From a virus: a stretch of 25,928 nt of DNA. The notes beneath the pieces were generated by a model. It was given only the letters and a program-made list of their open reading frames with translations, did no database searches and was not told the origin of the DNA. This document shows, in pieces, positions 15,995 through 23,732 of this stretch. The stretch lies in the IMG/VR virus record IMGVR_UViG_3300033144_004187, positions 1-25,928 of that record. One strand, written 5' to 3'. Numbering within the stretch: position 1 is the first letter of the stretch; each line of letters starts with the position of its first letter. The translations under genes and the position numbers were made by a program.

Positions 15995-16361
15995 GACAGA
16001 ACTGGACCTGATCAATGCCCTCTATCTGGGCATTGGGAAGCTAGGTAGTGGAAGGCGAACCCTAGGTGATATGTCTATCACCAAGGATGCTGGTGGAGTG
16101 CAGGATCTGGTTGGACCAATCCGAGAAGGACTACTTCTGTGTGTCAAGGAGGCTATGGCCCTGATCAAAACTGGCGGTAGTGGGGTTGTGCCTAAGCATG
16201 CCGTACCTCACCTCAACCAGAGAGAACACCCAGGATTCCCTGATACATGGATGCGAATGGACCAGGAGGATGATGCACCAGATGGGCAATACAAGCCATC
16301 TACTACCATCAGAGCTGGTAGAAACCTCACCTATCCCTTCAAGAGAAGGAGAAACATCTAA
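15945..16361 (+). CDS. Connector-like protein, or +1-frame C-terminus of the Ig-like protein (138 aa)
   Basis: This frame overlaps the end of the Ig-like gene by 50 bases. Its first 30 residues (YVRQYVTCKTELDLINALYL) look like a helical head-tail connector domain that follows directly from the helix ending the upstream gene. GSGRRTLGDMSI and the helix EGLLLCVKEAMALIKTGG follow, then a Pro-rich basic tail. Two readings are possible. It could be a separate gene starting at ATG 15945, with a weak AGGAA at 15932-15936. Or it could be the C-terminal part of a single protein reached by +1 slippage near CCC GGT (15956-15961), which would read ...YASQP-VQNYVRQYV.... A sequencing indel or a real frameshift mutation would look the same. 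It ends in a TAATG overlap with the next gene. Confidence 0.6.
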   Translation: MLASPVQNYVRQYVTCKTELDLINALYLGIGKLGSGRRTLGDMSITKDAGGVQDLVGPIREGLLLCVKEAMALIKTGGSGVVPKHAVPHLNQREHPGFPDTWMRMDQEDDAPDGQYKPSTTIRAGRNLTYPFKRRRNI

Positions 16362-16915
16362 TGGCGAGGGGCAAATACTACCTCCAGACAGCGACCCCCT
16401 ACGACAAAGCCACCAGTATTCAGGGGGAGGGAACCCATATCGATATGCGAACTGAGATGGATGCCATTCTCAGAGGAGATGGATCCACTCCAGGGCAGGG
16501 GCACTGGGTTATCTACAGGCGCTTCGATAAGACCAGGAGATCTGAATATTGGGACGAGGAGTACCGAGAATCAACAGGGGGCCCATCATGGGAATTCTCC
16601 GATGAGATTACCCTGGTTCGACATACACAGATAACAGCGGGCAGTTTAACTCGGTTCTTTGAAATGGAGCTCCCAGCTGGTATGATCCACGTAGATTACC
16701 GTATCTACTATATGGAGCACACAGTTAAGCCCAAAATTGAAGATGAAATTTACGAATTAGACTGGGATGATCATTCGATCAAACCCAGAGTTGAAGATCT
16801 TACTCTTCCAGATATAGGCAAGTACAACATAAATGACATGGTTCCCATGAGGGGGGATAATGGTCGTATCGAATTTTACGCTTGCCTCTGTAGAAGAGAA
16901 AACGTTAGGAGCTAA
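16361..16915 (+). CDS. Neck/head-completion candidate, unknown family (184 aa)
   Basis: The ATG overlaps the previous stop (TAATG), with AAGGAG at 16346-16351 upstream. The protein is compact and rich in Tyr, Trp, Arg and acidic residues (YRRFDKTRRSEYWDEEYRES), with probable beta strands (EITLVRHTQITAG, MIHVDYRIYYMEH). Near residues 125-150 there is a short imperfect duplication: HTVKPKIEDEIYEL then HSIKPRVEDLTL. The C-terminus (RIEFYACLCRRENVRS) has two cysteines. It sits between the connector-like gene and the probable tail terminator, where head-closure or neck proteins normally occur. I cannot name a family. Confidence 0.7.
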   Translation: MARGKYYLQTATPYDKATSIQGEGTHIDMRTEMDAILRGDGSTPGQGHWVIYRRFDKTRRSEYWDEEYRESTGGPSWEFSDEITLVRHTQITAGSLTRFFEMELPAGMIHVDYRIYYMEHTVKPKIEDEIYELDWDDHSIKPRVEDLTLPDIGKYNINDMVPMRGDNGRIEFYACLCRRENVRS

Positions 16916-16917
16916 GA

Positions 16918-17727
16918 ATGGCTGACCCACAGCACGAATTTACTCTCGATGAGAATAGTATTCTGCCGACTGGAGTCAGACAAGATGATGGGTCTTACTC
17001 GGATACGGTCCTTACCGATTCGGATGGAATTATCCCAGCATCAAGAGCAAACCCACCTCGCTTACAATTAGGTGGTAGTGGAGATGTTAAGGATTTTGCA
17101 CATGGGGTATATCAGCTCGTTAAGGTATTGAAACCCGCATTAGTCTTCACGCATGCGTACCCGGAGTCCGTAATCAACCATGGAGATCAAGAACCAGACA
17201 GGACGAATAGAGTGCCCACGTTTGCACCCACTATCACCTGGAAGGTTTTTAGAAGAGAACCTGGCAGTCTAGGCGAAAAACCATTCGGTCCCAGGACAAT
17301 GAAGAAACCAAGAATCATGGAACGTGCAGTACAGAGCGAGACTAACCCGGAGTTTCTCGTAGCTATTTACGAAATGGACTATGATAACATCTTGCAGTTT
17401 GATATCTTCTCTGAGACCAATGAGGAATGTGAAGACATAGCAGTCTGGTTTGAAGACGCTATGATCATGTTTCTCTCATATTTTCAAGAGCTAGGCTTTA
17501 AGAGGGTTTTCTTCTTCAGACGGTTCGTTGATGAACATGTGGAGAGGATGGCCACCGGGCTGAATAGTAGAAGTTTACATTATTATGTTCGAACCAACAG
17601 ATATTTCCAGACTGAGGCAGCAAAGCTCAAGGAAATACTTGTGAAACTACTGGAAACAGTTACAACTGAAGAAGAGTACATAGATTTCCGCACTGGAAAA
17701 CTTCAAGACGATCTCTTCAGTAACTAA
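16918..17727 (+). CDS. Probable tail terminator/tail completion protein (269 aa)
   Basis: Immediately precedes the tail sheath gene, the classic place for the protein that caps the tail tube and joins it to the neck. ATG 16918 follows AGGAG at 16907-16911. The first 100 residues are hydrophilic and extended. The remainder alternates strands and helices: FLVAIYEMDYDNILQFDIFS, then a helix with EECEDIAVWFEDAMIMFLSY, then FKRVFFFRRFVDEHVERM, LHYYVRTNRYFQTEAAKL and a C-terminal helix (KEILVKLLETVTTEEEY). This alternating pattern, with a long helix followed by paired strands, fits gpU/gp15-type tail terminators. The assignment rests on position and secondary-structure feel, not on a diagnostic motif. 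Confidence 0.5.
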   Translation: MADPQHEFTLDENSILPTGVRQDDGSYSDTVLTDSDGIIPASRANPPRLQLGGSGDVKDFAHGVYQLVKVLKPALVFTHAYPESVINHGDQEPDRTNRVPTFAPTITWKVFRREPGSLGEKPFGPRTMKKPRIMERAVQSETNPEFLVAIYEMDYDNILQFDIFSETNEECEDIAVWFEDAMIMFLSYFQELGFKRVFFFRRFVDEHVERMATGLNSRSLHYYVRTNRYFQTEAAKLKEILVKLLETVTTEEEYIDFRTGKLQDDLFSN

Positions 17728-17741
17728 GGAGGAATGTTCAA

Positions 17742-20267
17742 ATGGCAGACCGTTATCCAAATCTACCAAATGTATCATCCACATTGGAAGATGGTGGTCT
17801 TCAGCTAGCCAGACAGACTGACCTTGGTGACAGTATAGTGATTTTGGGAACCGCTGAAAAAGGTCCTCTGAATGTACCCGTAGCTCTGACAGGATTGAGT
17901 CAGGCTAAGGCAACATTCGGATCTTACGGAGCGGGAACTCTTGTTCGTGGTCTTTTTGAAGCCCAGGGTGCAACACCCCAGGGTAAGGACCTCAGAGGAT
18001 GCAGAGTTGGAAATGCAACCAGAGCTACTCTTTCTTTTGCCGAAGCAACGGGCGCAATTAGTGTGGAATATGATGATCCCACTTATGAGTCAAGCGGCAT
18101 TGCAATTGCAGATGCATTTGTAATGAGTGCAAAGAAAGAAGGGGATGACTACAACAACGCCACTATCAAGATGGACTACATCGATGGTAGGTTGGCTGTT
18201 GTGGTATGGAATCCCATCACCGGATTGGAAAGTTCATACAGCTACAATGCTGATCCGCTACAAGAAGCAACAGTTCACAACGTAAGCGAGCTGGTTACAG
18301 CTATCAATGCTGATAGCAATCTGAATGATGACTTCGAGGCAACTATGAAGGACCTCGATATCGCATTCGAAGTAGATATCATTGCCAGTGGAGATGCTTA
18401 CGCTAGTGGAGTGACCGTGGTTGGTGATAACATCCGCGTAGAACTAAGAACTAGATTGGACAATCTGGTTGTTGGAGATGGAGGCACATACCCAAGTGGT
18501 GTGCATGATGTGGTTGGTCTTTATGGCGACTACGCTTCTAACTTCCCAACAGTCGGAAACAAGATTGTCAGCGTTGACAGTGTTTATCAGATTGCCGAAT
18601 CAACCGGAATAGGTATTGTCTCCGGAGGAAGAGGATCTGTAGATCTCGTCAATGCTCCCTACAAGGAAGAAACAACAGACAAGTACATTGGTGATGCAGC
18701 AGGTACATCCTACGCTGCAGCCGAAGCAATTCAGGTTGTCAATGGTGGCTACATAGCCACAATTGAAGACACAGCAGTGGAAGTCTACGCTTGGGATTCA
18801 GTTGGAGATGTTCAGGCTGCTTCTCTTGTTGTCTACAAGACAGTCGGTGGAGTGAGAAGTACAATGGCGCTCACCACTGACTATGTAGCAACAGTTACAG
18901 CCCCAACTCCTTCCATTGATTTTGTAACAGGGAAGGTACCTGATCCTGGATCAATCATCACCGTAGACTACATCACCGAACCAGTGTCCATTACGGAGTA
19001 CTCAACTCGCCAGACAGCTCTAGATACGCTCTCATGGCAGTCGTACTTCATCTCTGGAAACACCATGACGTTCGGTGGATCACCACCAACCGACCTGAGA
19101 ATCACATACAAGTACAAGAACAACTTCGGTATCGGAGGAGAAGTAATTCTGGAAGATGCCGATAAGGGTAAGTTCTTGTTCCCAGCAGGCACCCCGAATA
19201 ACTGGAAGAGCGCTCTCGATGTTGCTACCATGGCTGCTCCTGTTACTCTTGGGTTCACATACACCTACCAGCCCGAATGGATCACACTAGGATTTAGCGC
19301 TGTTGCCCTCAAGGGTGGTAGCGATGGTGTAATCATGACGAATGCTGAGAAGTACACAGCTCTGGCTGCTGGTTATGAGGCTCTAGAGGATTATGAGGCA
19401 GACATCTTTGTCCCAGTAGCTTGCTACCTGGATGATACAAAGGCTGTCTTCAATCCAGAGACTGGTACATCAGAAACTCAGAATGCTGCGTTCCATACTC
19501 AGCTTCATACCTTCCTGAGTGATCACGCTGATGGTGTGAATGAGGCTATTGGTATTATTTCAACCAAGCCAGCCACATCGAACCTACCAGCGGGTGTGAC
19601 CACTTGGTACAAGGGTCTGACTGAGACAAGCACATCTGATGTTCTAAGGGCGGCCAATATCATGTCCGTCTTTGATAGTAAGTTCGTCAGCGTGCTCTCT
19701 ATGGAGCCTATCTTCTCAAACACAGAAGTCAGTCTTCCATACACAGCAACAGGCGAGTCAGCCTACGCTGGACTGATGTCGGGACTAACACCGGGTCAGG
19801 CCACCACAAACAAGAGAGTCGATGGACTGTCAGGACTGAGATATGCCCTATCTAGGGGTCGTCTTGATAAGCTCACGGAACTCAGGTATGTGACTATGCG
19901 TATGGGTGCCAATGGAACCCCAGGTCTGGTGATCACTGATGGTGTTACAGCAGCAGCTGCTGGATCAGACTACGTGAGAATCAGTACCGTGCGTGGTGTC
20001 TTTGGAGCCATGCAGGTTGTTCGTCTAACTGCCTCTCCATTCATTGGAGAGCCAGGAGACGCAGAAGGAAGAGCAGCCCTTGAAGCAGCAATCACCAAGG
20101 GTCTGCATAGCATGGTGGAGTCCAGAGACATTCGTGACTTCGCTCTCAACATCACCTCAACGGTACAACAGCAGATTCAGGGTATCGTTGATGTGGAAAT
20201 GATTATCGTACCGCAGTTCGAGATGAGAAAGATCAGAGTTACCGTCAAGATCAGACCGTCTCTATAA
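17742..20267 (+). CDS. Tail sheath protein (841 aa)
   Basis: The contractile sheath subunit. The N-terminal stretch DSIVILGTAEKGPLNVPVAL (about residues 30-49), followed by ATFGSYGAGTLVRGLFEA (about 57-74), is characteristic of phage sheath proteins. The C-terminal end also fits: AITKGLHSMVESRDIRDFAL near 783-802 and MIIVPQFEMRKIRVTVKI near the end match the conserved C-terminal domain that contacts the tube. At 841 residues it is longer than the T4 sheath (659 residues). The middle (about residues 85-500) is beta-rich, Gly/Thr-rich and probably holds inserted surface domains. Start ATG 17742 follows AAGGAGG at 17726-17732. A stable hairpin follows the stop codon. Confidence 0.9.
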   Translation: MADRYPNLPNVSSTLEDGGLQLARQTDLGDSIVILGTAEKGPLNVPVALTGLSQAKATFGSYGAGTLVRGLFEAQGATPQGKDLRGCRVGNATRATLSFAEATGAISVEYDDPTYESSGIAIADAFVMSAKKEGDDYNNATIKMDYIDGRLAVVVWNPITGLESSYSYNADPLQEATVHNVSELVTAINADSNLNDDFEATMKDLDIAFEVDIIASGDAYASGVTVVGDNIRVELRTRLDNLVVGDGGTYPSGVHDVVGLYGDYASNFPTVGNKIVSVDSVYQIAESTGIGIVSGGRGSVDLVNAPYKEETTDKYIGDAAGTSYAAAEAIQVVNGGYIATIEDTAVEVYAWDSVGDVQAASLVVYKTVGGVRSTMALTTDYVATVTAPTPSIDFVTGKVPDPGSIITVDYITEPVSITEYSTRQTALDTLSWQSYFISGNTMTFGGSPPTDLRITYKYKNNFGIGGEVILEDADKGKFLFPAGTPNNWKSALDVATMAAPVTLGFTYTYQPEWITLGFSAVALKGGSDGVIMTNAEKYTALAAGYEALEDYEADIFVPVACYLDDTKAVFNPETGTSETQNAAFHTQLHTFLSDHADGVNEAIGIISTKPATSNLPAGVTTWYKGLTETSTSDVLRAANIMSVFDSKFVSVLSMEPIFSNTEVSLPYTATGESAYAGLMSGLTPGQATTNKRVDGLSGLRYALSRGRLDKLTELRYVTMRMGANGTPGLVITDGVTAAAAGSDYVRISTVRGVFGAMQVVRLTASPFIGEPGDAEGRAALEAAITKGLHSMVESRDIRDFALNITSTVQQQIQGIVDVEMIIVPQFEMRKIRVTVKIRPSL

Positions 20268-20271
20268 ATCC

Positions 20272-20297
20272 GGTAGGGGGCCTTCGGGCCCCTCACC
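20272..20297 (+). terminator. UUCG-loop hairpin after the tail sheath gene
   Basis: GGTAGGGGGCC (20272-20282), loop TTCG, GGCCCCTCACC (20287-20297): ten of eleven positions pair, counting one G-T wobble and one A-C mismatch. The TTCG loop closed by C-G is a very stable RNA tetraloop. There is no T run after it, so it is more likely an mRNA-stabilising or partial termination element than a strong intrinsic terminator. It starts 4 bases after the sheath stop. Confidence 0.65.
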
Positions 20298-20319
20298 TAA
20301 CCTTTGGAGGTAATACAGA

Positions 20320-20976
20320 ATGGCACTATCACCACAAACTTCGGTTGGTGGTCTGGTAGGTCTCCAGACAAGCCAGTACACTAGAACGTACACCTCCTTT
20401 TCCGGATGTGATATCAAGGTCGTATTTCACAACCAAGTTATCTCTGAGATTCAGGGAATTAGTTACTCTGTAACAAGGGAAAAGGCTCCTGTCTATACAA
20501 TGGGACAGGCAGACCCGCGTGCGTTTTCTAGGGGAAAGCGAGGAATTGCTGGTTCCTTGATCTTCACAGTCTTCGACAGGCATGTTATGCACAATCTTGT
20601 GAATAACAGTTTGTATGCTGCTAAGTTTGATGATTGGCGAAATCCAGAAGAGACCATCCTTGCTGTTCATGAAGCAGGTGGATTGGCTACGGATCTGAAC
20701 CTAAATGCTCAGCTCAGAAGGGCTGTGTATTCTGATCAGATTCCTCCTTTCGACGTCACCCTTAGTGCTGCCAATGAGTATGGCCAGATGGCTAGCATGA
20801 GACTCTATGGTGTAGAAATCCTCAACGAAGGTTCCGGTCTTTCAATTGATGACATCATCAATGAAGCCCAGATGACCTTTGTTGCTAGATCTCTTACCCC
20901 ATGGATTCCAGTCGAGAGACCAGCCAGCCCAATCATGGACATCGGAGGCAACCAGGCTTTCACAGTCACAACCTAA
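20320..20976 (+). CDS. Tail tube protein (218 aa)
   Basis: Follows the sheath, as tube genes do in contractile phages. Features shared with the next gene include SFSGCDIKV, YSVTREKAPVYTMG, FSRGKRGIAGSLIFTVFDR and PPFDVTLSAANEYGQMASMR. These match tail-tube-like proteins of large Gram-positive myoviruses of the SPO1/Twort type, as far as I can judge from memory. The domain is a single beta sandwich of the usual tube size, which suits a stacked hexameric ring through which DNA passes. Start ATG 20320 follows GGAGG at 20306-20310. The stop codon is part of a small hairpin and is followed by a second, stronger one. Among the three tube-like genes this one is the best candidate for the main tube subunit. 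Confidence 0.82.
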   Translation: MALSPQTSVGGLVGLQTSQYTRTYTSFSGCDIKVVFHNQVISEIQGISYSVTREKAPVYTMGQADPRAFSRGKRGIAGSLIFTVFDRHVMHNLVNNSLYAAKFDDWRNPEETILAVHEAGGLATDLNLNAQLRRAVYSDQIPPFDVTLSAANEYGQMASMRLYGVEILNEGSGLSIDDIINEAQMTFVARSLTPWIPVERPASPIMDIGGNQAFTVTT

Positions 20977-20990
20977 TCCACCTTGGATTA
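20974..20990 (+). other. Small perfect hairpin covering the tube gene stop codon
   Basis: TAATCCA (20974-20980), loop CCT, TGGATTA (20984-20990): a perfect 7-pair stem that includes the TAA stop. It is directly upstream of the larger terminator-like hairpin, so the two may act together at the 3' end of the tube mRNA. Confidence 0.5.
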
Positions 20991-21000
20991 GATCAGTTTG

Positions 21001-21035
21001 GGAGGGTGGGCTACTACGCTCACCCTCCTTTATCT
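21001..21035 (+). terminator. Terminator-like hairpin after the tail tube gene
   Basis: GGAGGGTGGGC (21001-21011), loop TACTAC, GCTCACCCTCC (21018-21028) give an 11-pair stem with one G-T wobble, followed by TTTATCT. This is the best intrinsic-terminator candidate of the three hairpins in the window. The next gene's ribosome site (AGGAGG 21036-21041) begins a few bases later. Confidence 0.7.
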
Positions 21036-21045
21036 AGGAGGCCAC

Positions 21046-22014
21046 ATGTCAGTACATACTGGTCCTAATGGACTATCAGAAACAACATTTGAAACCAGTA
21101 GAGCTAAGAGTGAAAAAGCTCAGATCACGGAGCAGAGAAATACAATTTCTGTTGCTCCTGCTCGTGACTTGAACTATGCATCATTTTCAGGTTGTGATAT
21201 ATCGGTACTAGCATACGCTGGTGGTCGTCTCAAAAAGTTTGCTGAGATGATGACATTCTCATATTCAGTTCACAGAGAGAAGTACCCTGTGCGAGTATGT
21301 GGTCTGAGTAACCCCAAGGGTTACACCAGAGGAACGAGAACCATTGCTGGTAGTATGATTTTCACGGTGTTTGATCGAAACGCCTTCTGGGATATTCTGA
21401 CCAAGAACCCACGCGATCTTCCCGACAGGAGAAGTGAAACTCCCCTGATCGATGCAATCCCCCCAATTGACCTAACCATCTCCTTCACCAACGAGTTCGG
21501 ATACCACTCAAGAATGACCATCTATGGTGCTGAGCTAGTAGACCACGGCATGACCATGTCTGTAGACGATATCATCACCGAGCAGGTGGTAAGCTACACA
21601 GCCAGAGACATCACCGAAATGGCACCTCCCGGAGGAGAACACGGACCAGATGGTGGATTGAATAGCGGCAGCGCAGTCTTCTTCAGTGGCTACCCGAGTG
21701 ATATAGAGGTCCATAGGTACTATGGGGCTCTGCGTGAACTCTGGAAGCTTAACCAGAAACTTCTCACAACCAAGCAACGCCAGGAAGGTCTGGATGCAGC
21801 AGACGCTCAGTACCTGGAAGCATACAACTCCTTGGAGCTAGATATCCGCAGTCTAGAAACCAAGATAGAGAATATCAAGAAGAGCATCAATTCGGATATG
21901 TTGGATGATTACAATAGATTAGCCAGCACGGATGAACATGGAAGATTCAGAGCTGACTACAATGCAGGGGCATCTCCGATAGCTCCCAGATGGACATACA
22001 ATGACATTCGATAG
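21046..22014 (+). CDS. Tail-tube-like protein, paralog with coiled-coil extension (322 aa)
   Basis: I start at ATG 21046, which follows AGGAGG at 21036-21041; an in-frame TTG at 20998 lies before the terminator hairpin and is unlikely. Residues about 45-200 align with the preceding tube gene: ASFSGCDISV, YSVHREKYPVRVCGL, YTRGTRTIAGSMIFTVFDR, PPIDLTISFTNEFGYHSRMT and SVDDIITEQVVSYTARDI. After the tube fold there is a Gly-rich linker (PPGGEHGPDGGLNSG) and a helical coiled coil of about 70 residues (LRELWKLNQKLLTTKQRQEG, LDIRSLETKIENIKKSINSD). The extension suggests a specialised ring, for example the tube initiator at the baseplate, rather than the repeated tube subunit. The exact place in the tail is inferred. 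Confidence 0.75.
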   Translation: MSVHTGPNGLSETTFETSRAKSEKAQITEQRNTISVAPARDLNYASFSGCDISVLAYAGGRLKKFAEMMTFSYSVHREKYPVRVCGLSNPKGYTRGTRTIAGSMIFTVFDRNAFWDILTKNPRDLPDRRSETPLIDAIPPIDLTISFTNEFGYHSRMTIYGAELVDHGMTMSVDDIITEQVVSYTARDITEMAPPGGEHGPDGGLNSGSAVFFSGYPSDIEVHRYYGALRELWKLNQKLLTTKQRQEGLDAADAQYLEAYNSLELDIRSLETKIENIKKSINSDMLDDYNRLASTDEHGRFRADYNAGASPIAPRWTYNDIR

Positions 22015-22026
22015 TCTGGTAAGACC

Positions 22027-22056
22027 TTGTAAAACCACACTCATAGGTGGTACAAT
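22027..22056 (+). promoter_or_regulatory. Candidate sigma70-type promoter
   Basis: TTGTAA (22027-22032), an 18-base spacer and TACAAT (22051-22056) match four and five of six consensus positions. It lies in the 59-base gap before the third tube-like gene, one of the longer gaps here. AT-rich gaps easily produce such matches by chance, and a weak inverted repeat (ACCAC/GTGGT) falls in the spacer. Confidence 0.3.
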
Positions 22057-22073
22057 AATACCCGAGGTGACCC

Positions 22074-23249
22074 ATGGCCGACGAACGTAGCAGAACAAAT
22101 CTACCACCAAAATACGATGATTTTTACCCAGCAGGCACACAAGCTAAGGTCTTCTTTGGATCTGTGTGGGTAGATGATCTTGTCTCAATTCAGTGGGATG
22201 CTGTGGAGCAAAAGGCTCCTTTGTATGGGTATAACTCAGATCTTTTTGATGGTGTTGCTGCTGGAACAAAGATTGTCCAGGGCGTACTAACCATCGCATT
22301 CAAGAAAGCGGGGTATATCCCCGCAATCCTCACCTCTCTAAGACAGAGAGGTATTGGTTCTTTGGATCCTATAGGTGATTTCAAGAGAGCCAAGGCAGAT
22401 AGAAGAAACGAACAACGACGTCTCAGTTGGAGACCAACAGTCAATACAACCCCGCTTACAGGTGCATTAGAGGATTCTGTAACTCCGGGGCCTCGCACTA
22501 ACAACATTGAACAGCTTCTGGATCTTGCCAAGCAAGACGATAACTCCCTCTATGAGATGATCGCTGAGAACCTCAGGAACTCAATATGGGGAAACACCAG
22601 GAGCAACCCGTTCACAGTCACCGATCATGATAAGTCCGAGACGGGACTAAAAGTGGTTAGGGGCTTCGATATTTTCATAACGTATGGTCACATAGAAGGA
22701 GACCAAGAAGACTTTACGAAGAAGCTCATAGAGAATTGCCACATTACAGCAGTAAGGCAGCAATTCGGAGCTACCGGAGAACCCATCATGGAGGGGTATA
22801 CATTCTTCGGTAAAGTTCTCGATCCTCACTTAGCGACATTCAACCAAGTGTTCAAACAAGCGGACAAAGAAGATCCTATCAAGATTCAGGATGAAGCAGA
22901 GAAGAGCGAACAGGTCCGGGCTCAAGTCGATACATATAGGCCTGATTTACAAACACCAGGAACAACAGGAGGTACTGTCGTTCTGACAGTCCCAAATGGT
23001 TTGACGGAAGCAGGATGGGTTATTTCCGATGTCAAACCAATGGGAGTAGAGGAACACGGTATTGTTCCTGACTTTCTGTTTGATGTCTCTCCTGGTAGCA
23101 AGGTCACGGTTGTCGATATAAATCTAGGGCCCACTTCTCCAGAACACTATTCAATGGGAAGAATTGTTATAGAGTACACCATGGTCAAGAACGGAACCAC
23201 CAGTCGCACACTTAGGACTGGTTCCATCTTGATCCCTATTAAGCAGTAA
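22074..23249 (+). CDS. Third tail-tube-like protein with C-terminal Ig-like domain (391 aa)
   Basis: The N-terminal region (GTQAKVFFGSVWVDDLVSIQ, AVEQKAPLYGYNSDLFDGVA, then GTKIVQGVLTIAFKKAGYI) follows the same strand pattern as the two preceding tube genes: metal-free beta strands, the K-x-P-x-Y-x-x turn, then GxxIVxGxxxIxF. A second half-domain appears after an insertion: VVRGFDIFITYGHIEGDQED and IENCHITAVRQQFGATGEPI correspond to the last strands of the tube fold. The inserted part (about residues 100-190) is charged and helical. The C-terminus (about 300-391, GTVVLTVPNGLTEAGWVISD onward) is a separate beta domain. Start ATG 22074 has GAGGTGA at 22064-22070. It is probably a tail-tube or baseplate-hub ring protein. 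The homology is visible but distant. Confidence 0.65.
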   Translation: MADERSRTNLPPKYDDFYPAGTQAKVFFGSVWVDDLVSIQWDAVEQKAPLYGYNSDLFDGVAAGTKIVQGVLTIAFKKAGYIPAILTSLRQRGIGSLDPIGDFKRAKADRRNEQRRLSWRPTVNTTPLTGALEDSVTPGPRTNNIEQLLDLAKQDDNSLYEMIAENLRNSIWGNTRSNPFTVTDHDKSETGLKVVRGFDIFITYGHIEGDQEDFTKKLIENCHITAVRQQFGATGEPIMEGYTFFGKVLDPHLATFNQVFKQADKEDPIKIQDEAEKSEQVRAQVDTYRPDLQTPGTTGGTVVLTVPNGLTEAGWVISDVKPMGVEEHGIVPDFLFDVSPGSKVTVVDINLGPTSPEHYSMGRIVIEYTMVKNGTTSRTLRTGSILIPIKQ

Positions 23250-23267
23250 AACGCAAGAGGAGGCATT

Positions 23268-23714
23268 ATGCCTAAGAAACCCGTCAAAGAAGAATTACTA
23301 GTAGAAGAACCAGAGCTTGTAGAGGTCGAGACCGAAAAAGAGGTCACGATGGAAGAGGCTATGGCTGAAGCTGCTAGCATGATCGTACAAGAGACACCCA
23401 ATCTTCAGGACACTGTCGATGCCCTGAAGGAAGAGAACCCAGAGAGTGACCTATTCCTCAGTACAATAGGGTCTGACACCTATATCTTTAAGTCTTTGGA
23501 TCGAGTAACATACAATGACTTCATAACCAAGAGCGAAGGTATGGTTGATCCTGGGATGATTGAAGAACTAGTTTGTGACATGTGTGTTCTTCACCCTGGA
23601 CCACAGAACTTTGAGATCTTGAAGGAACGACAGGGAGGTCTAATCACTGCTCTTTCAGAGGAAATCTACAAGGTCAGTGGGTTTGCTGTGGTACTACCTC
23701 CAGTTAAGCTCTAA
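23268..23714 (+). CDS. Tail assembly chaperone-like protein 1 (148 aa)
   Basis: Small acidic protein between the tube genes and the long tail gene, the position of gpG/gpT-type tail assembly chaperones, which hold the tape measure during tail growth. The N-terminal 45 residues are almost all Glu, Val and Lys (EELLVEEPELVEVETEKEVT). The domain follows: FLSTIGSDTYIFKSLDRVTY, IEELVCDMCVLHPGPQNFEI, GGLITALSEEIYKVSGFA. The same domain pattern recurs at the start of the next gene. Start ATG 23268 has AGGAGG at 23258-23263. The function rests on position and this pattern. Confidence 0.65.
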   Translation: MPKKPVKEELLVEEPELVEVETEKEVTMEEAMAEAASMIVQETPNLQDTVDALKEENPESDLFLSTIGSDTYIFKSLDRVTYNDFITKSEGMVDPGMIEELVCDMCVLHPGPQNFEILKERQGGLITALSEEIYKVSGFAVVLPPVKL

Positions 23715-23732
23715 GCTTGAAGGAGGTCCATC

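Noticed and set aside
20998-21045. Upstream TTG start for the second tube-like gene
   Set aside because: It would place the start before the terminator hairpin with no ribosome site; ATG 21046 has AGGAGG at the right distance.
23712-23732. Stop-codon readthrough joining the two tail chaperone genes
   Set aside because: The genes are in the same frame, but two stops (TAA then TGA two codons later) and a strong ribosome site separate them.
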